Positions 36,670 through 45,783 of a stretch of DNA of 64,000 nucleotides are shown one piece after another. The notes beneath the pieces are model-generated. The model made no database searches. It had not been told where the DNA came from and saw only the letters and a program-made list of their open reading frames with translations. The first letter of the stretch is position 1. Each line of letters begins with the position of its first letter. This DNA is from JASHSH01 sp036490215 (GTDB lineage: Bacteria > Pseudomonadota > Alphaproteobacteria > Rhodospirillales > Magnetospirillaceae), in NCBI GenBank assembly GCA_036490215.1, contig DASXEH010000018.1, forward strand, positions 1 through 64,000, written 5' to 3'. Made by a program: the position numbers and the translations under genes.

Positions 36670-38379
36670 ATGGTTAAACTGCCAACATCAAACTTGCGGT
36701 CGTCGCCCTTCGTGAAAACGCTGATGGGGCTGGTCGCCTCGACGCGCGTTGGTCGCTCCTTGGCGCCGATAATGACGGTGCTTGGCCTTCAGGACCGAAG
36801 CAACAGTTTCATCCTCAATCTCGGCGATGAGGGTGCAACGCTGGTTCAGATTCGCGCCGGGCAAGTGGTCGACGCGGTCTTCGCCGAAGCTGCCGTTGAA
36901 GACGGCTGGGACGCCATACGCGAAATGCTTCAAACCGACCCGACCGCGAGGGTTATCGTTGTTGCCGATGTGCTCGAGCAGATGTTCCGCGAGGATACGG
37001 TGCCCAAGGTCGGCATCCTCGATCGCGGCAAAATCGTCAAGCGCCGGCTCGATTTGACCTTTCCGAACGATCTGTTGAAGGCGGCTTTGCCTCTGCCGCG
37101 CACGCGAGGCGCCGCGCAGTCGGTTCTGTTTACGGCGCTGCCGACGTCGCCGCACCTCGAACGCTGGATCGCGTTCTTGAACGAGTTCTCTAATCCGTTG
37201 AGCGGCTTCTATATGTTGCCGCTCGAAGTCGTCGGACTCGCCGACCGTCTGGCACCAAGCGCCCAAGGAGAAACGCGCCGCGTTTGGCGCGCTTTGATTT
37301 CGCAGGAGGCGGCGAGCGGCTTCCGGCAGGTGTTCGAGTCCGGCGGCAGGCTGGTCGTAACGCGACTGACGCAACGCCCGACGCAGCCTTTGACGCCTGA
37401 AGCCGAAGCGATGCTGATCGAACGCGAGTTGCGCTCCTCGATCAGCTATATCAAGCGCCTTGGCTTCAGCGACGCCGATCGGCTTGATGTCGTGGTGCTG
37501 GCTGATCCGGCCGTGTGTCGTTCTGTAGGCGAGCGTGATCTGCCGGCGACCACCATTACTGTCAATACGCCCTATCAGGCCGGTGTTCTGCTCGACTTGG
37601 GCGAAGTGGGACGGGACGATAGTCCGTTCGCCGACGTGCTTCTCGGGTTGTGGGTGGCGCGAAAGCGGCGTCCGACGATGACGCTGCCGACGCCGCGCAT
37701 CGCGCAGCAAATGCGGATGACTCAGGTCATGCGGTGGAGCGCGATCGGTGCCGCCGCGCTGACTCTGCTGGCGATTTTCTATGTTGGGTCTTTGATTTCC
37801 GACTACATCGACGGCGGCGATACGATCTCGAGCTTGGAAGCTCAGCTGAAATCGGCCAAGACCGATCTCGATACCGAGAATGCTCGGGTTAAGGGTTATC
37901 CCATCCCGCTGGACGAACTGACGCAAGTCGCCACGACCGAGCAAGCGCTGACCAAGGACGAGCTCGATATGGGCGCTACGGTCCGCAAGATCGGCGCGGC
38001 TTTGGCAAATGACGGTCGTGTGACCCGTATATCCTACGAAATGCTTGCCCAGCCTGCAGCTGGGCAACGTGGCAAGAAGCCGGCAATCGACAACGGCAAA
38101 ATTCCATCGGGCGTCACCTACGAGATTCACATCGTCGTTAAATTCGATCCGCCAGGTGTTCCGACCCCCGATTCAGATGCCGCCACATCGCGTGCCAAGG
38201 CGATTTTAAATCGGTTGGTGGCTGCTTTCGCAGATTCTCAGGTTCAGGCGCTACATTTGCCGAGCGATTTGCAGGTGAATCAGATTATCGAAGGCAACGC
38301 GTCGGGCACCACCACCGATACCCAACAGGCAGCATCACCGGTTCTGACAGCCGAATATGTGATTCGGATGGAAACCTAA
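36670..38379 (+). CDS. PilM/PilN- or GspL-like pilus assembly protein
   Basis: A 569-residue bitopic protein: a cytoplasmic domain (about residues 1-330), which begins FILNLGDEGATLVQIRAG and reads like an actin-like GspL/PilM fold, one membrane helix (AIGAAALTLLAIFYVGSLI), then a periplasmic part with a coiled-coil (LEAQLKSAKTDLDTENARV) and a compact C-terminal domain like those of GspL and PilN. So it may combine PilM and PilN, as GspL does. It links the ATPase to the periplasmic alignment complex. The ATG at 36670 follows the pilC stop by 5 nt; its own stop overlaps the next start. Sequence similarity to named families is weak; position supports the call. Confidence 0.65.
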   Translation: MVKLPTSNLRSSPFVKTLMGLVASTRVGRSLAPIMTVLGLQDRSNSFILNLGDEGATLVQIRAGQVVDAVFAEAAVEDGWDAIREMLQTDPTARVIVVADVLEQMFREDTVPKVGILDRGKIVKRRLDLTFPNDLLKAALPLPRTRGAAQSVLFTALPTSPHLERWIAFLNEFSNPLSGFYMLPLEVVGLADRLAPSAQGETRRVWRALISQEAASGFRQVFESGGRLVVTRLTQRPTQPLTPEAEAMLIERELRSSISYIKRLGFSDADRLDVVVLADPAVCRSVGERDLPATTITVNTPYQAGVLLDLGEVGRDDSPFADVLLGLWVARKRRPTMTLPTPRIAQQMRMTQVMRWSAIGAAALTLLAIFYVGSLISDYIDGGDTISSLEAQLKSAKTDLDTENARVKGYPIPLDELTQVATTEQALTKDELDMGATVRKIGAALANDGRVTRISYEMLAQPAAGQRGKKPAIDNGKIPSGVTYEIHIVVKFDPPGVPTPDSDAATSRAKAILNRLVAAFADSQVQALHLPSDLQVNQIIEGNASGTTTDTQQAASPVLTAEYVIRMET

Positions 38380-39101
38380 TGGCGACTATCAATATTCAGA
38401 ATTTGATCAGCCAAGCCCGGAAGGCGCCGATCGCTCTGCGAGTGATTGCTATCGTCGTAGCGGTCGACCTGTTGGTGCTTCTCTATGCGTTCTTTGCGCT
38501 CGAAGACGGTGTCGAAGATCGTTTCGGAAAAGTAGCCGAGCTCAAAGGGCAACTTTCCGATGCGCAGCAGAAGGTTGCTTCGCGGCGGAAGGAAATCGAA
38601 AGGCTACCGGAGTTGCGCAAGCTCTACGATACTGCCTTGTCGGGCGGCGTGCTGGCGCAACAGGATCGCGTCAAATTCGTCGGCCTCGCGCAGGATTTGG
38701 CGAAAAGCCATCAACTGGTGGACTTCCATTTCAAGTTGCAGCCCGAAGTGTCGGCGCAATTGCCGGCCAGCAAATATCGCCTTGCCTCGACCAACGTCGA
38801 GTTGACGAACAGTGCGATCCGCGCCGGCGACATCTTCTCGTTCTGGGATGAGTTCCTCGTTCGATCGCAAGCGCATTACCGGGTGACCAAGGCGGTGGTC
38901 GAGCGAGTCGCGTTGGCCGACGTCAAAGATTTGACGGCGAAAATTAAGTCTGGTGGCTCCGGTACGTTGTTGACTGCGGATCTCTCGTTCCAATGGGAAT
39001 CGTTGCGCGTGCCCGCCGAGGCGGGTGTCGCTGCCAAGGTGCCTGCGCCCGCTGCGCATCCGGCGAATACGTCATCCAAGCCTGCGCAGGATAGTCCGTG
39101 A
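38379..39101 (+). CDS. PilO/GspM-like alignment protein
   Basis: A 240-residue bitopic protein with one N-terminal helix (VIAIVVAVDLLVLLYAFFAL), a coiled-coil (VAELKGQLSDAQQKVASRRKEIE) and a ferredoxin-like periplasmic domain typical in size and layout of PilO/GspM. The C-terminus is Ala/Pro-rich. The ATG overlaps the preceding stop by one base (TAATG), indicating tight coupling, and its stop overlaps the next GTG start. Confidence 0.65.
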   Translation: MATINIQNLISQARKAPIALRVIAIVVAVDLLVLLYAFFALEDGVEDRFGKVAELKGQLSDAQQKVASRRKEIERLPELRKLYDTALSGGVLAQQDRVKFVGLAQDLAKSHQLVDFHFKLQPEVSAQLPASKYRLASTNVELTNSAIRAGDIFSFWDEFLVRSQAHYRVTKAVVERVALADVKDLTAKIKSGGSGTLLTADLSFQWESLRVPAEAGVAAKVPAPAAHPANTSSKPAQDSP

Positions 39102-39733
39102 ATCGCTCAGGCATATCGATGATCGTGGCGATGTTCGCCTTGACGATGGCGTCGGGTCTGGCCCGTGCTGCCGATACAGCGCCTGCTACTGCGCCCGTGC
39201 CTGCTGTTGTTCCCGCATCTCCTGCAGTACCGGCCGACCAAGCGGCGACTGCTATTGCGCCTGCGTCTACGGCGCCAAATGCTCAGGCCCCTGCAGTAGC
39301 AGCCGACGCGCAACCCGCAGCGGACGCGGCGAAATCCCCGAAGCCGCCATATCCACTATTGTTCCTGTGGCCCGAGGAATCTGCTGCGATCGATCAAGCG
39401 ATCAGCGAACGGGATCATCCCCCGGCCACTGAAGTGCGGGCCAAGGCGCAGGCCCAGGAGGAGGCTGCGGCGGCGGCATACAATTCGGGGCCGCATCTGC
39501 CGAATGTCTACGTTTCCGCCATTCTCGATTTCGGCGACGGGGATTGGACTGTCTGGGCGAATGGTCTGCGTGTGACGCCGGCTCAGCAATCGCCCTTGTT
39601 CCATATTGTCGCGGTGCGCGGGAACGCTGTCGATATCGTCGTTCCGGGTGCTGAGGGTGGCCGCTTCGTGCTGCAGCCGTTCCAGACCTGGCGGTCTCGC
39701 CAAAAGGATGTAGTCGAGGGCATATTCCCGTGA
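39098..39733 (+). CDS. PilP/GspC-like periplasmic protein
   Basis: A 211-residue exported protein with a Sec signal (ending SGLARAADT), an Ala/Pro-rich linker (residues about 25-90) and a small beta-rich C-terminal domain (VYVSAILDFGDGDWTVWANG, then QSPLFHIVAVRGNAVDIVV). This linker-plus-HR-like-domain plan is that of PilP/GspC proteins which contact the secretin. GTG start; overlaps the previous gene and the following ABC ATPase gene by 4 nt each. Call rests mainly on layout and order. Confidence 0.55.
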   Translation: MNRSGISMIVAMFALTMASGLARAADTAPATAPVPAVVPASPAVPADQAATAIAPASTAPNAQAPAVAADAQPAADAAKSPKPPYPLLFLWPEESAAIDQAISERDHPPATEVRAKAQAQEEAAAAAYNSGPHLPNVYVSAILDFGDGDWTVWANGLRVTPAQQSPLFHIVAVRGNAVDIVVPGAEGGRFVLQPFQTWRSRQKDVVEGIFP

Positions 39734-40476
39734 CCGTGTCACCTTTGGAGGTGCGCGACGTTTCTGCCGGCTATGGCAAGCGCACCGTAATTTCCGACAT
39801 CAACTTTTCTCTCAATCAAGGCGAAGTGTTCGGCTTGATCGGTCTGAACGGCGCCGGCAAGACAACGCTGATCAAATCGATTCTCGGCCTCGGCGAACCC
39901 AAGGGCGAAATTTCACTGTTCGGCGAGCGCATCGGCCCACCCAAGGCCCGCGCCAATCTTGCGTATCTGCCCGAGAAGTTTCAGCCATCCTCGATGCTGC
40001 GCGGCTGGGAGTTTATTGAGCTGACGCTCGACTATTTCCATTTGCCGTTGGATCGCGAAAACGCCCGTGCGATGTGCATAGGTTTGGATCTCGACGCCGA
40101 TGTGCTCGAGCGCAATGTGCGCACCTATTCCAAGGGCATGGGGCAAAAGCTGGGTCTGGTAGCCACTATTTTGACCGGCCTGCCGCTCTTGATACTGGAT
40201 GAGCCGATGAGCGGTCTCGACCCGAAGGCGCGGATCATGCTCAAGGACCGTCTGCTTGAATACCGGACCCAAGGGGGGCGGACGGTGTTCTTTTCATCGC
40301 ATATCCTCGCCGATATCGAGGAAATCTGCGACCGCATCGGGGTGATCCACGATGGCGCTCTGATTTTCCTGGGCACGCCAGCTGAATTGATCGCCCGGCA
40401 CGCTGCGCCGGGTCTCGAGCGTGCCTTCCTGTCGGCGATTGACGAAATCGACCAGAAGCGCGACCGGGCGCGCTAA
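39730..40476 (+). CDS. ABC transporter ATP-binding protein coupled to the pilus operon
   Basis: A complete ABC ATPase of 248 residues: Walker A GLNGAGKTTLIKSIL, signature TYSKGMGQKLGLVAT, Walker B PLLILDEPMSGLDPKA and switch His in FFSSHILADI. The C-terminal tail looks like that of the CcmA/NatA exporter group. No permease is encoded nearby. GTG start overlaps the PilP-like gene by 4 nt, so it is translated with the pilus genes. In Myxococcus an ABC transporter (PilGHI) is needed for type IV pili; a similar role is possible here. Confidence 0.88.
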   Translation: MTVSPLEVRDVSAGYGKRTVISDINFSLNQGEVFGLIGLNGAGKTTLIKSILGLGEPKGEISLFGERIGPPKARANLAYLPEKFQPSSMLRGWEFIELTLDYFHLPLDRENARAMCIGLDLDADVLERNVRTYSKGMGQKLGLVATILTGLPLLILDEPMSGLDPKARIMLKDRLLEYRTQGGRTVFFSSHILADIEEICDRIGVIHDGALIFLGTPAELIARHAAPGLERAFLSAIDEIDQKRDRAR

Positions 40477-40510
40477 ACGGCGGCCGCGGTTCTATACCGC
40501 GGCGGCGTCA

Positions 40511-40735
40511 TTAAATCCGGTCGATATCGGTCCGAGCCAGGCCGATATCTTGCAGATCACGATTGCTCATCCGCGCCAACGCAGCCCGATCGCGTCTCCG
40601 CTCCATCCCTTCCAGGATCGAATCGACAAAACGGATCAGCCACATGCTGGTTTTGTGATGGATAGATGAAAAATAGTCACCGTCCATCTGGGGCTTTTGG
40701 AAAGAGAGGGGGGTAGGTACAAATCGGGTGATCAT
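40511..40735 (-). CDS. DUF1127 small protein
   Basis: A 74-residue protein with a C-terminal DUF1127 motif (RDRAALARMSNRDLQDIGLA), an Arg-rich helical domain common in alphaproteobacteria; some small members bind RNA or affect phosphate and carbon metabolism. The N-terminal half holds an aromatic and helical stretch (TSMWLIRFVDSILEGME). ATG at 40735 has GGAG 10 nt upstream. It lies divergent from the LysR gene in the gap between the two pilus blocks. Confidence 0.75.
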   Translation of the reverse strand: MITRFVPTPLSFQKPQMDGDYFSSIHHKTSMWLIRFVDSILEGMERRRDRAALARMSNRDLQDIGLARTDIDRI

Positions 40736-40850
40736 TGGAGTTTCTCCACACATTGGAGCAGGAGCGCAATTTGCTCTCCCTTGATCGGCGCCGCAAACGA
40801 GCTTATTTCATACTGAGACTGAGAAAATCTTGGCCTCTATTAGGGTCCCC

Positions 40851-41789
40851 ATGGTCCGCCGATTGCCGCCCCTCAATGCGATGCGCGCCTTCGAAGCCGC
40901 TGCTCGGCTTGGATCTTTTGTGCGCGCTGCCGACGAATTGGCGGTGACGCCCACCGCGATCAGCCACCAAATCAAAGGCCTCGAAGACACACTGGGTGTG
41001 GAGCTCTTTATCCGTTTGCCTCGTGGGCTGCGTCTGTCGACCGCGGGGGCGGCCTATCTACCCGAACTAACCAAGGGTTTCGATGCCTTGGCGCGCGCGG
41101 GCGAACGATTGGCCGGCGACCAGCTATCGGGGCTTCTCCATATCAACACCTTGGCCAGCTTCGCTCATTGCTGGCTGGTGCCGCGGATCATCAACTTCCA
41201 GCGGCGCTATCCCGAGCTGAACGTGCGGGTCAGCACGGCGGTCCGGCATATCGACTTCATAGAAGAGGATGTCGATGTCGCAATCCGCTACGGCAAGGGC
41301 GTTTATCCCGGCTTGCGCTCGATCAAGATCATGGAGGAAGAGGTCTGCCCGGTGGCGGCGCCGAGCCTGGTGAATGGCAATCCACCACTCAAGGAATGGA
41401 CCGATCTCCAGTACCACCCCCTGATCCATGACTATGCGGCCGACGACGCCGAGCCATGGGTGAGCTGGCCGGTCTGGCTGCGCCGCGCCGGCCTGGATGA
41501 CCGCATCGATGCCTTGCGCGGGCTGGCCTTCGACAATTCTGCGTCGCTGGTGGAAGCCGCTGTGCGGGGCCATGGTGTGGCGCTCGGGCGCAGCGCCTTG
41601 GTGGCGGAACATGTACGCGAAGGCCGGCTGGTGCCGCTCTTCGACACCGCCCATCCGGCCGACTATGCGTATTTTGCCGTCACCCCCGAGGCCACGGCGG
41701 ATCATCCGCGCGTGAAGGTCTTCGTCGAATGGCTGAAGGAAGAGGCAGCCTCGGATATCGGCTGCCTCCGCACGGCCGCCGCCGCTTAG
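40851..41789 (+). CDS. LysR-family regulator (GcvA-like)
   Basis: A 312-residue LTTR. The N-terminal winged helix is PPLNAMRAFEAAARLGSFV followed by AADELAVTPTAISHQIKGLE, the pattern of GcvA/AmpR-type regulators. The C-terminal periplasmic-binding-protein-like domain is full length (LHINTLASFAHCWLVPRI). ATG 40851 is preferred over TTG 40830. The nearest divergent gene is the DUF1127 gene, which is the usual first target to consider. Its stop shares TTAG with the convergent PilU-like gene. Confidence 0.88.
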   Translation: MVRRLPPLNAMRAFEAAARLGSFVRAADELAVTPTAISHQIKGLEDTLGVELFIRLPRGLRLSTAGAAYLPELTKGFDALARAGERLAGDQLSGLLHINTLASFAHCWLVPRIINFQRRYPELNVRVSTAVRHIDFIEEDVDVAIRYGKGVYPGLRSIKIMEEEVCPVAAPSLVNGNPPLKEWTDLQYHPLIHDYAADDAEPWVSWPVWLRRAGLDDRIDALRGLAFDNSASLVEAAVRGHGVALGRSALVAEHVREGRLVPLFDTAHPADYAYFAVTPEATADHPRVKVFVEWLKEEAASDIGCLRTAAAA

Positions 41790-42910
41790 CCCAGCGACAG
41801 CTTCGACGTATCGACGGCCTTCAGACCCTCGCCGCCGCCCAACTTCTTACGCTGCATGAGGAGACGCAGATCGCCGGGGCTATCGGCTTCGGCGAGCGCG
41901 ATCTCTTCGTCGATCTCGTCGTTGCTCCACAGGGTGAACAAAGCCTGGTCGAAGGTCTGCATGCCCTGTTCGGTATTCTGGGCCATGATCCCCTTGATCT
42001 CCTTGACCTCGCCCTTGCGGACCAGGTCCTTGATCAAGCCCTGGTTCAGCATGATTTCGAGCGCGGCGGTACGGCCACCTTTCTTAGTGCGCACCAGGCG
42101 CTGCGACAGGATGCCGCGCAGGTTCAGCGATAGGTTCAGCAGGATCTGGTTGTGAACCTCGTGCGGGAAGAAGTTGAGCATACGCTCCAGCGCCTGGTTG
42201 GCGTTGTTGGCATGGAGCGTTGCGAGCGCCAGGTGGCCGGTTTCAGCGATGTTGATCGCGTGTTCCATCACCTTCTCGTCGCGGATTTCGCCGACCAGAA
42301 TCACATCAGGCTTCTGGCGCAGCGCGTTTTTCAGTGCTGATTCGAAGGTCTTGGTGTCGACGCCGACCTCGCGCTGGGTGACGAGGCACTTCTTGTGTTC
42401 ATGCACATATTCGATCGGGTCTTCGACGGTGATGATGTGGCCGGCATCCTTGCGGTTGCGGTAGTCGATCATCGCCGCGAGCGAGGTCGATTTGCCCGAA
42501 CCGGTGCCGCCAACCACCACGACCAGGCCACGCTTCTCGCAGCAGAGCTCGCCCAAGAGCTTGGGCAGGCGCAAGTCATCGAGGGTCGGGATTGTGGTGA
42601 CGATCTGACGGATGACAAGGCCCGAATGCTGGCGCTGCTTGAACGCGTTGATGCGGAAACGTCCCGAGGCGCCGAGATCGAGCGCCATGTTGAACTCGCG
42701 TTCGCGCTCGAACTCGTCCAGCTGTTCGCCGGTCATGAAGTCGGCGAGAATCTGGCCGATCGATGCGTCGTCAAGCACGATCTCGGACAGCGGCACCATG
42801 CCTTCGTCGCCGCGCATCAAAGGCGGCGAACCGAAGGAGATGTACATGTCCGAGCCCTTGCGGGAGACCATGCTTAGGAGCCATTGCAACAGCAGGGGTT
42901 GGTCGGACAC
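41786..42910 (-). CDS. PilU-like retraction ATPase (PilT paralogue)
   Basis: A 374-residue hexameric secretion ATPase. Walker A is VVVGGTGSGKSTSLAAM, Asp box TVEDPIEYVHEHKKC, Walker B PDVILVGEIRDEKVME and His box TGHLALATLHANNANQ. The longer C-terminus, with the acidic segment EIDEEIALAEADSPGDL, and GSDMYISFGSPP rather than SDLHLS at the N-terminus, fit PilU better than PilT. GTG start at 42910 with GGAGGT 5 nt upstream. Last gene of the leftward pilus block, 14 nt behind pilT. Confidence 0.88.
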   Translation of the reverse strand: MSDQPLLLQWLLSMVSRKGSDMYISFGSPPLMRGDEGMVPLSEIVLDDASIGQILADFMTGEQLDEFEREREFNMALDLGASGRFRINAFKQRQHSGLVIRQIVTTIPTLDDLRLPKLLGELCCEKRGLVVVVGGTGSGKSTSLAAMIDYRNRKDAGHIITVEDPIEYVHEHKKCLVTQREVGVDTKTFESALKNALRQKPDVILVGEIRDEKVMEHAINIAETGHLALATLHANNANQALERMLNFFPHEVHNQILLNLSLNLRGILSQRLVRTKKGGRTAALEIMLNQGLIKDLVRKGEVKEIKGIMAQNTEQGMQTFDQALFTLWSNDEIDEEIALAEADSPGDLRLLMQRKKLGGGEGLKAVDTSKLSLG

Positions 42911-42924
42911 GGTCTACCTCCGGC

Positions 42925-44112
42925 TTAACGGAACAGGCTCGAAACGCCCTTTTTCTGCTGGGACGGCGGCGGAGGCGGGGGCGCCGCGACAGCTGCAGCA
43001 TGCCGTGGTTCGGCTTGGATCGGCGCCGGTGCATGGCCACCGCTGCCCGCGTTGCCGCCGCCCGAAGCTGCCGCCTGCGCCTGCTTTTCGCCCGGAATGA
43101 GGAAGCGGTCCATCTCGTGTTCGCCGCAGAGGCCGCGTGCGATCAGATCGCGCACAGCATCTTCCTGGGTCTGCATGCCGTAGCGTGAGCCCATCTGCAT
43201 CATCGAGCCGATCTGGGGGATCTTGTTCTCGCGGATCAGATTGCGCACGGCCGGCGTGCCGACCAGAATGTCATGCGCGGCGACGCGGCCGCCGCCGATC
43301 TTCTTCAGCAGTGCCTGGCTGATCACCGCCTGCAGCGATCCGCCGATCATGGCGCGCACCATGTCTTTGTCGCCGGCGGGGAACACGTCGATGATGCGGT
43401 CGATGGTCTTGGCCGCCGAGCTGGTGTGCAGCGTACCCATCACCAAGTGGCCGGTTTCGGCGGCGGTCAGCGCCAGCGAAATCGTCTCGTGATCGCGCAT
43501 TTCGCCGACCAGGATCACGTCGGGGTCTTCGCGCAGCGCGCTCTTGAGGGCGCGGGCGAAAGACTTCGTATGCTTGCCGACTTCGCGATGGTTGATCAGT
43601 GACTTGTCCGACTTGTGCACGAATTCGACCGGGTCCTCGATCGTCAGGATGTGCTTGGGGTGGTTGCGGTTGATGTGATTGATGATCGCCGCAAGCGTCG
43701 TCGACTTACCCGAACCGGTCGGCCCGGTGACGAGCACCAGGCCTTTCTCAAGCTCGGCGAACTGCTTGAAGATCGGCGGGGCGTTGAGTTCGTCGAGCGA
43801 CGGGATCACCGTCGGAATGGTGCGGAACACCGCCGCCGCGCCACGATTGATGTTGAACGCGTTGACGCGGAAGCGGGCCGATTCGCCGAACGAGATCGCG
43901 AAATCGAGATCCTTCTCCTGCTCGTAATCGGCGCGCTGCTCCTCGGTCATGATCGAGTACAGCATCGCCTTGATCTGATCGCCGTTGAGTGGCTCGGTCT
44001 TGAGCGGCCGCAAATCCCCGGAGACGCGCAGGAGCGGCGGATTGCCGCTCGAAAGATGCAAGTCCGAGGCTTTGCTTTGCATGGTGAAAGCGAGGAGTTC
44101 GGTGACTTCCAT
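42925..44112 (-). CDS. pilT: Twitching motility retraction ATPase PilT
   Basis: Powers pilus retraction. The N-terminus has the PilT motif ASDLHLSSGNPPLLRVSGD, Walker A VTGPTGSGKSTTLAAI, Asp box TIEDPVEFVHKSDKS, Walker B PDVILVGEMRDHETI and the His box TGHLVMGTLHTSSAAK; the retraction-specific AIRNLIRE-type motif appears as AVRNLIRENK. After the usual end the protein has a Gly/Ala/Pro/His-rich tail of about 45 residues ending in polyproline and KKGVSSLFR. Retraction genes imply a true type IV pilus rather than only a T2SS. Confidence 0.92.
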   Translation of the reverse strand: MEVTELLAFTMQSKASDLHLSSGNPPLLRVSGDLRPLKTEPLNGDQIKAMLYSIMTEEQRADYEQEKDLDFAISFGESARFRVNAFNINRGAAAVFRTIPTVIPSLDELNAPPIFKQFAELEKGLVLVTGPTGSGKSTTLAAIINHINRNHPKHILTIEDPVEFVHKSDKSLINHREVGKHTKSFARALKSALREDPDVILVGEMRDHETISLALTAAETGHLVMGTLHTSSAAKTIDRIIDVFPAGDKDMVRAMIGGSLQAVISQALLKKIGGGRVAAHDILVGTPAVRNLIRENKIPQIGSMMQMGSRYGMQTQEDAVRDLIARGLCGEHEMDRFLIPGEKQAQAAASGGGNAGSGGHAPAPIQAEPRHAAAVAAPPPPPPSQQKKGVSSLFR

Positions 44113-44145
44113 GGCGACGTCTTCCTTTGGTGGCGCCGACGCGCC

Positions 44146-45783
44146 TCAGTGCGCGTTCGATCGGAGATAATTCAAACGTTGACGGACCTGCTCCAACGAT
44201 ACGGTCAATGCCAGATTGTCTTCCGGCCGGTATAGCTGGAGGAATTTCGTATAAGCCTCGACCGACGCCCCACGGAAACCGCCGCGGTCGAGCAGCAAGG
44301 CATAGTCGAGCATCAGCAGCGGATCGACGGGCGCCAGACGGACGGCGGTGCCCATCTGGGCGATGGCTTCCTTCTGATTGCCGCGCGCCTGTTCGATCAC
44401 CGCAAGGCGGGCGGGAATTTGCGCCGAATAGGGCTCCAGCTGCTGCGCCGAAAGAAGCGCGGTTATGCGCTGCGGCGCGGGCATCTCATCGATCATCGCA
44501 AGGAGAGTGGTGAATGCCTGACGGTTGGCCGGATTCTCGGCGAGAATCCGTTCCAGTTGCTGCCGCGCCTCTTCGTCATGGCCGGTCGCATGCAGCGTCT
44601 GCGCCAATCCCAACATCGCCATCTGGTCGTCGGCATCGGCATGCAGAACCGCGCGATAAATTGTGGTCGCCGACTGATAGTCTTTCTTCTCGACGAAGCC
44701 GGCGGCAACTTCCAGCGGTGACGGCTTGGTATCGATCATATAGCCGGGGCGATGCAGCGGATCGTCGGCGGCCGCTTGAGCGGTTGCGGCAGTCGTGCCG
44801 AGGTCGCGCCAGTAATAGAGGACGCGCGCCACGTATTCGGCGCCCAACTGCGGATCACCCGCATTGTAGGCGGCAACCGCGGATGTCCACGAGCCATTCT
44901 TCTGCTTCAGGTCGGCGAGGAACTGGGCCGCGTAGTCGACGTTGGTTTCGGGATCGAAAGCGGCAAGCAGAGTCTGGAAGGCGTGCGGGTGATGGTAGAG
45001 GTCGACCTGCATGCAGCCGACATCGACCAGGCCGATATTCTGCCCCAGCAACGCGGCGGTGGCAGCGGCAGCCGCGTCGGCCGTGTCGTAGTAGGCGCCG
45101 ACGCCATGGGAATTGATGGTCCAGGGCCAGGGCGCGAAGATGCCCGTGGTCTCGTCGCGGCGTCCCGATTCGGTCAGCGCGATGGCGACCAAAAGTCCAT
45201 CGGGGATGTTGTAGCGTTTTTCTGCCTTCGCGATCTCAGGCAAGCAGGACGGCGCGGGTGGCAGCGGCGCGACGGCCGGCGCCGCGGCTTCGGGAATGGC
45301 GGGCGGAGCTGCTGCGGGTGCCGCTACCGGCGCGACACCGTTGGTCTGGCCAGGCAGCGGAATGGCGGCTTGCCCCGGGGCGATGACGGCGGGTGCTTGG
45401 TCGCCGGCCGCGGGCATGGAGTCGTCGGTCTGCGGCGTCGCCCCGGTCGGCAGGGGAAGCGGCACGATCACGGGAACATAGACCTCGCCCGGGTGATCGC
45501 GGAGCCAGCGGCGACGGCGCTCCTCTTCGGCCAGTTTGCGTTGCTCGGGCGTCGGCGCTTTTTTTGCTGCCTGAGTCGTGGCGGCTGTGGCTGCCGGCTT
45601 GGCCGTCATATTCTTGGCGGGCGCCAAGGCGACGCTCGGCTTCTTCAGCGGAGTGGCTTTGACGCCTGCCGGTGTCGGCTTCACTGGGGTCAGCTTCTGC
45701 GGTTGCTCGTCATCGGCCATTGCCGTTCCCGCAACCAGCACGGCGAAGGCGCCAGCAAGCAGGGCTGTCAAGGATTGCCGCAT
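44146..45783 (-). CDS. Exported SLT lytic transglycosylase with TPR repeats
   Basis: A 545-residue periplasmic protein. Signal peptide MRQSLTALLAGAFAVLVAG to AMA, a Pro/Ala/Lys-rich linker (about residues 30-190), then an SLT domain (CLPEIAKAEKRYNIPDGLLV, catalytic Glu in ALTESGR, and the AAYNAGDP signature) and a C-terminal TPR region (from about residue 370, with ATTIYRAVLHADADDQMAM and following repeats). It would open peptidoglycan for assembly of the pilus and dock partners with the TPRs. Its start overlaps the upstream pseudopilin gene's end by 16 nt, so it is in the same operon. Confidence 0.88.
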   Translation of the reverse strand: MRQSLTALLAGAFAVLVAGTAMADDEQPQKLTPVKPTPAGVKATPLKKPSVALAPAKNMTAKPAATAATTQAAKKAPTPEQRKLAEEERRRRWLRDHPGEVYVPVIVPLPLPTGATPQTDDSMPAAGDQAPAVIAPGQAAIPLPGQTNGVAPVAAPAAAPPAIPEAAAPAVAPLPPAPSCLPEIAKAEKRYNIPDGLLVAIALTESGRRDETTGIFAPWPWTINSHGVGAYYDTADAAAAATAALLGQNIGLVDVGCMQVDLYHHPHAFQTLLAAFDPETNVDYAAQFLADLKQKNGSWTSAVAAYNAGDPQLGAEYVARVLYYWRDLGTTAATAQAAADDPLHRPGYMIDTKPSPLEVAAGFVEKKDYQSATTIYRAVLHADADDQMAMLGLAQTLHATGHDEEARQQLERILAENPANRQAFTTLLAMIDEMPAPQRITALLSAQQLEPYSAQIPARLAVIEQARGNQKEAIAQMGTAVRLAPVDPLLMLDYALLLDRGGFRGASVEAYTKFLQLYRPEDNLALTVSLEQVRQRLNYLRSNAH

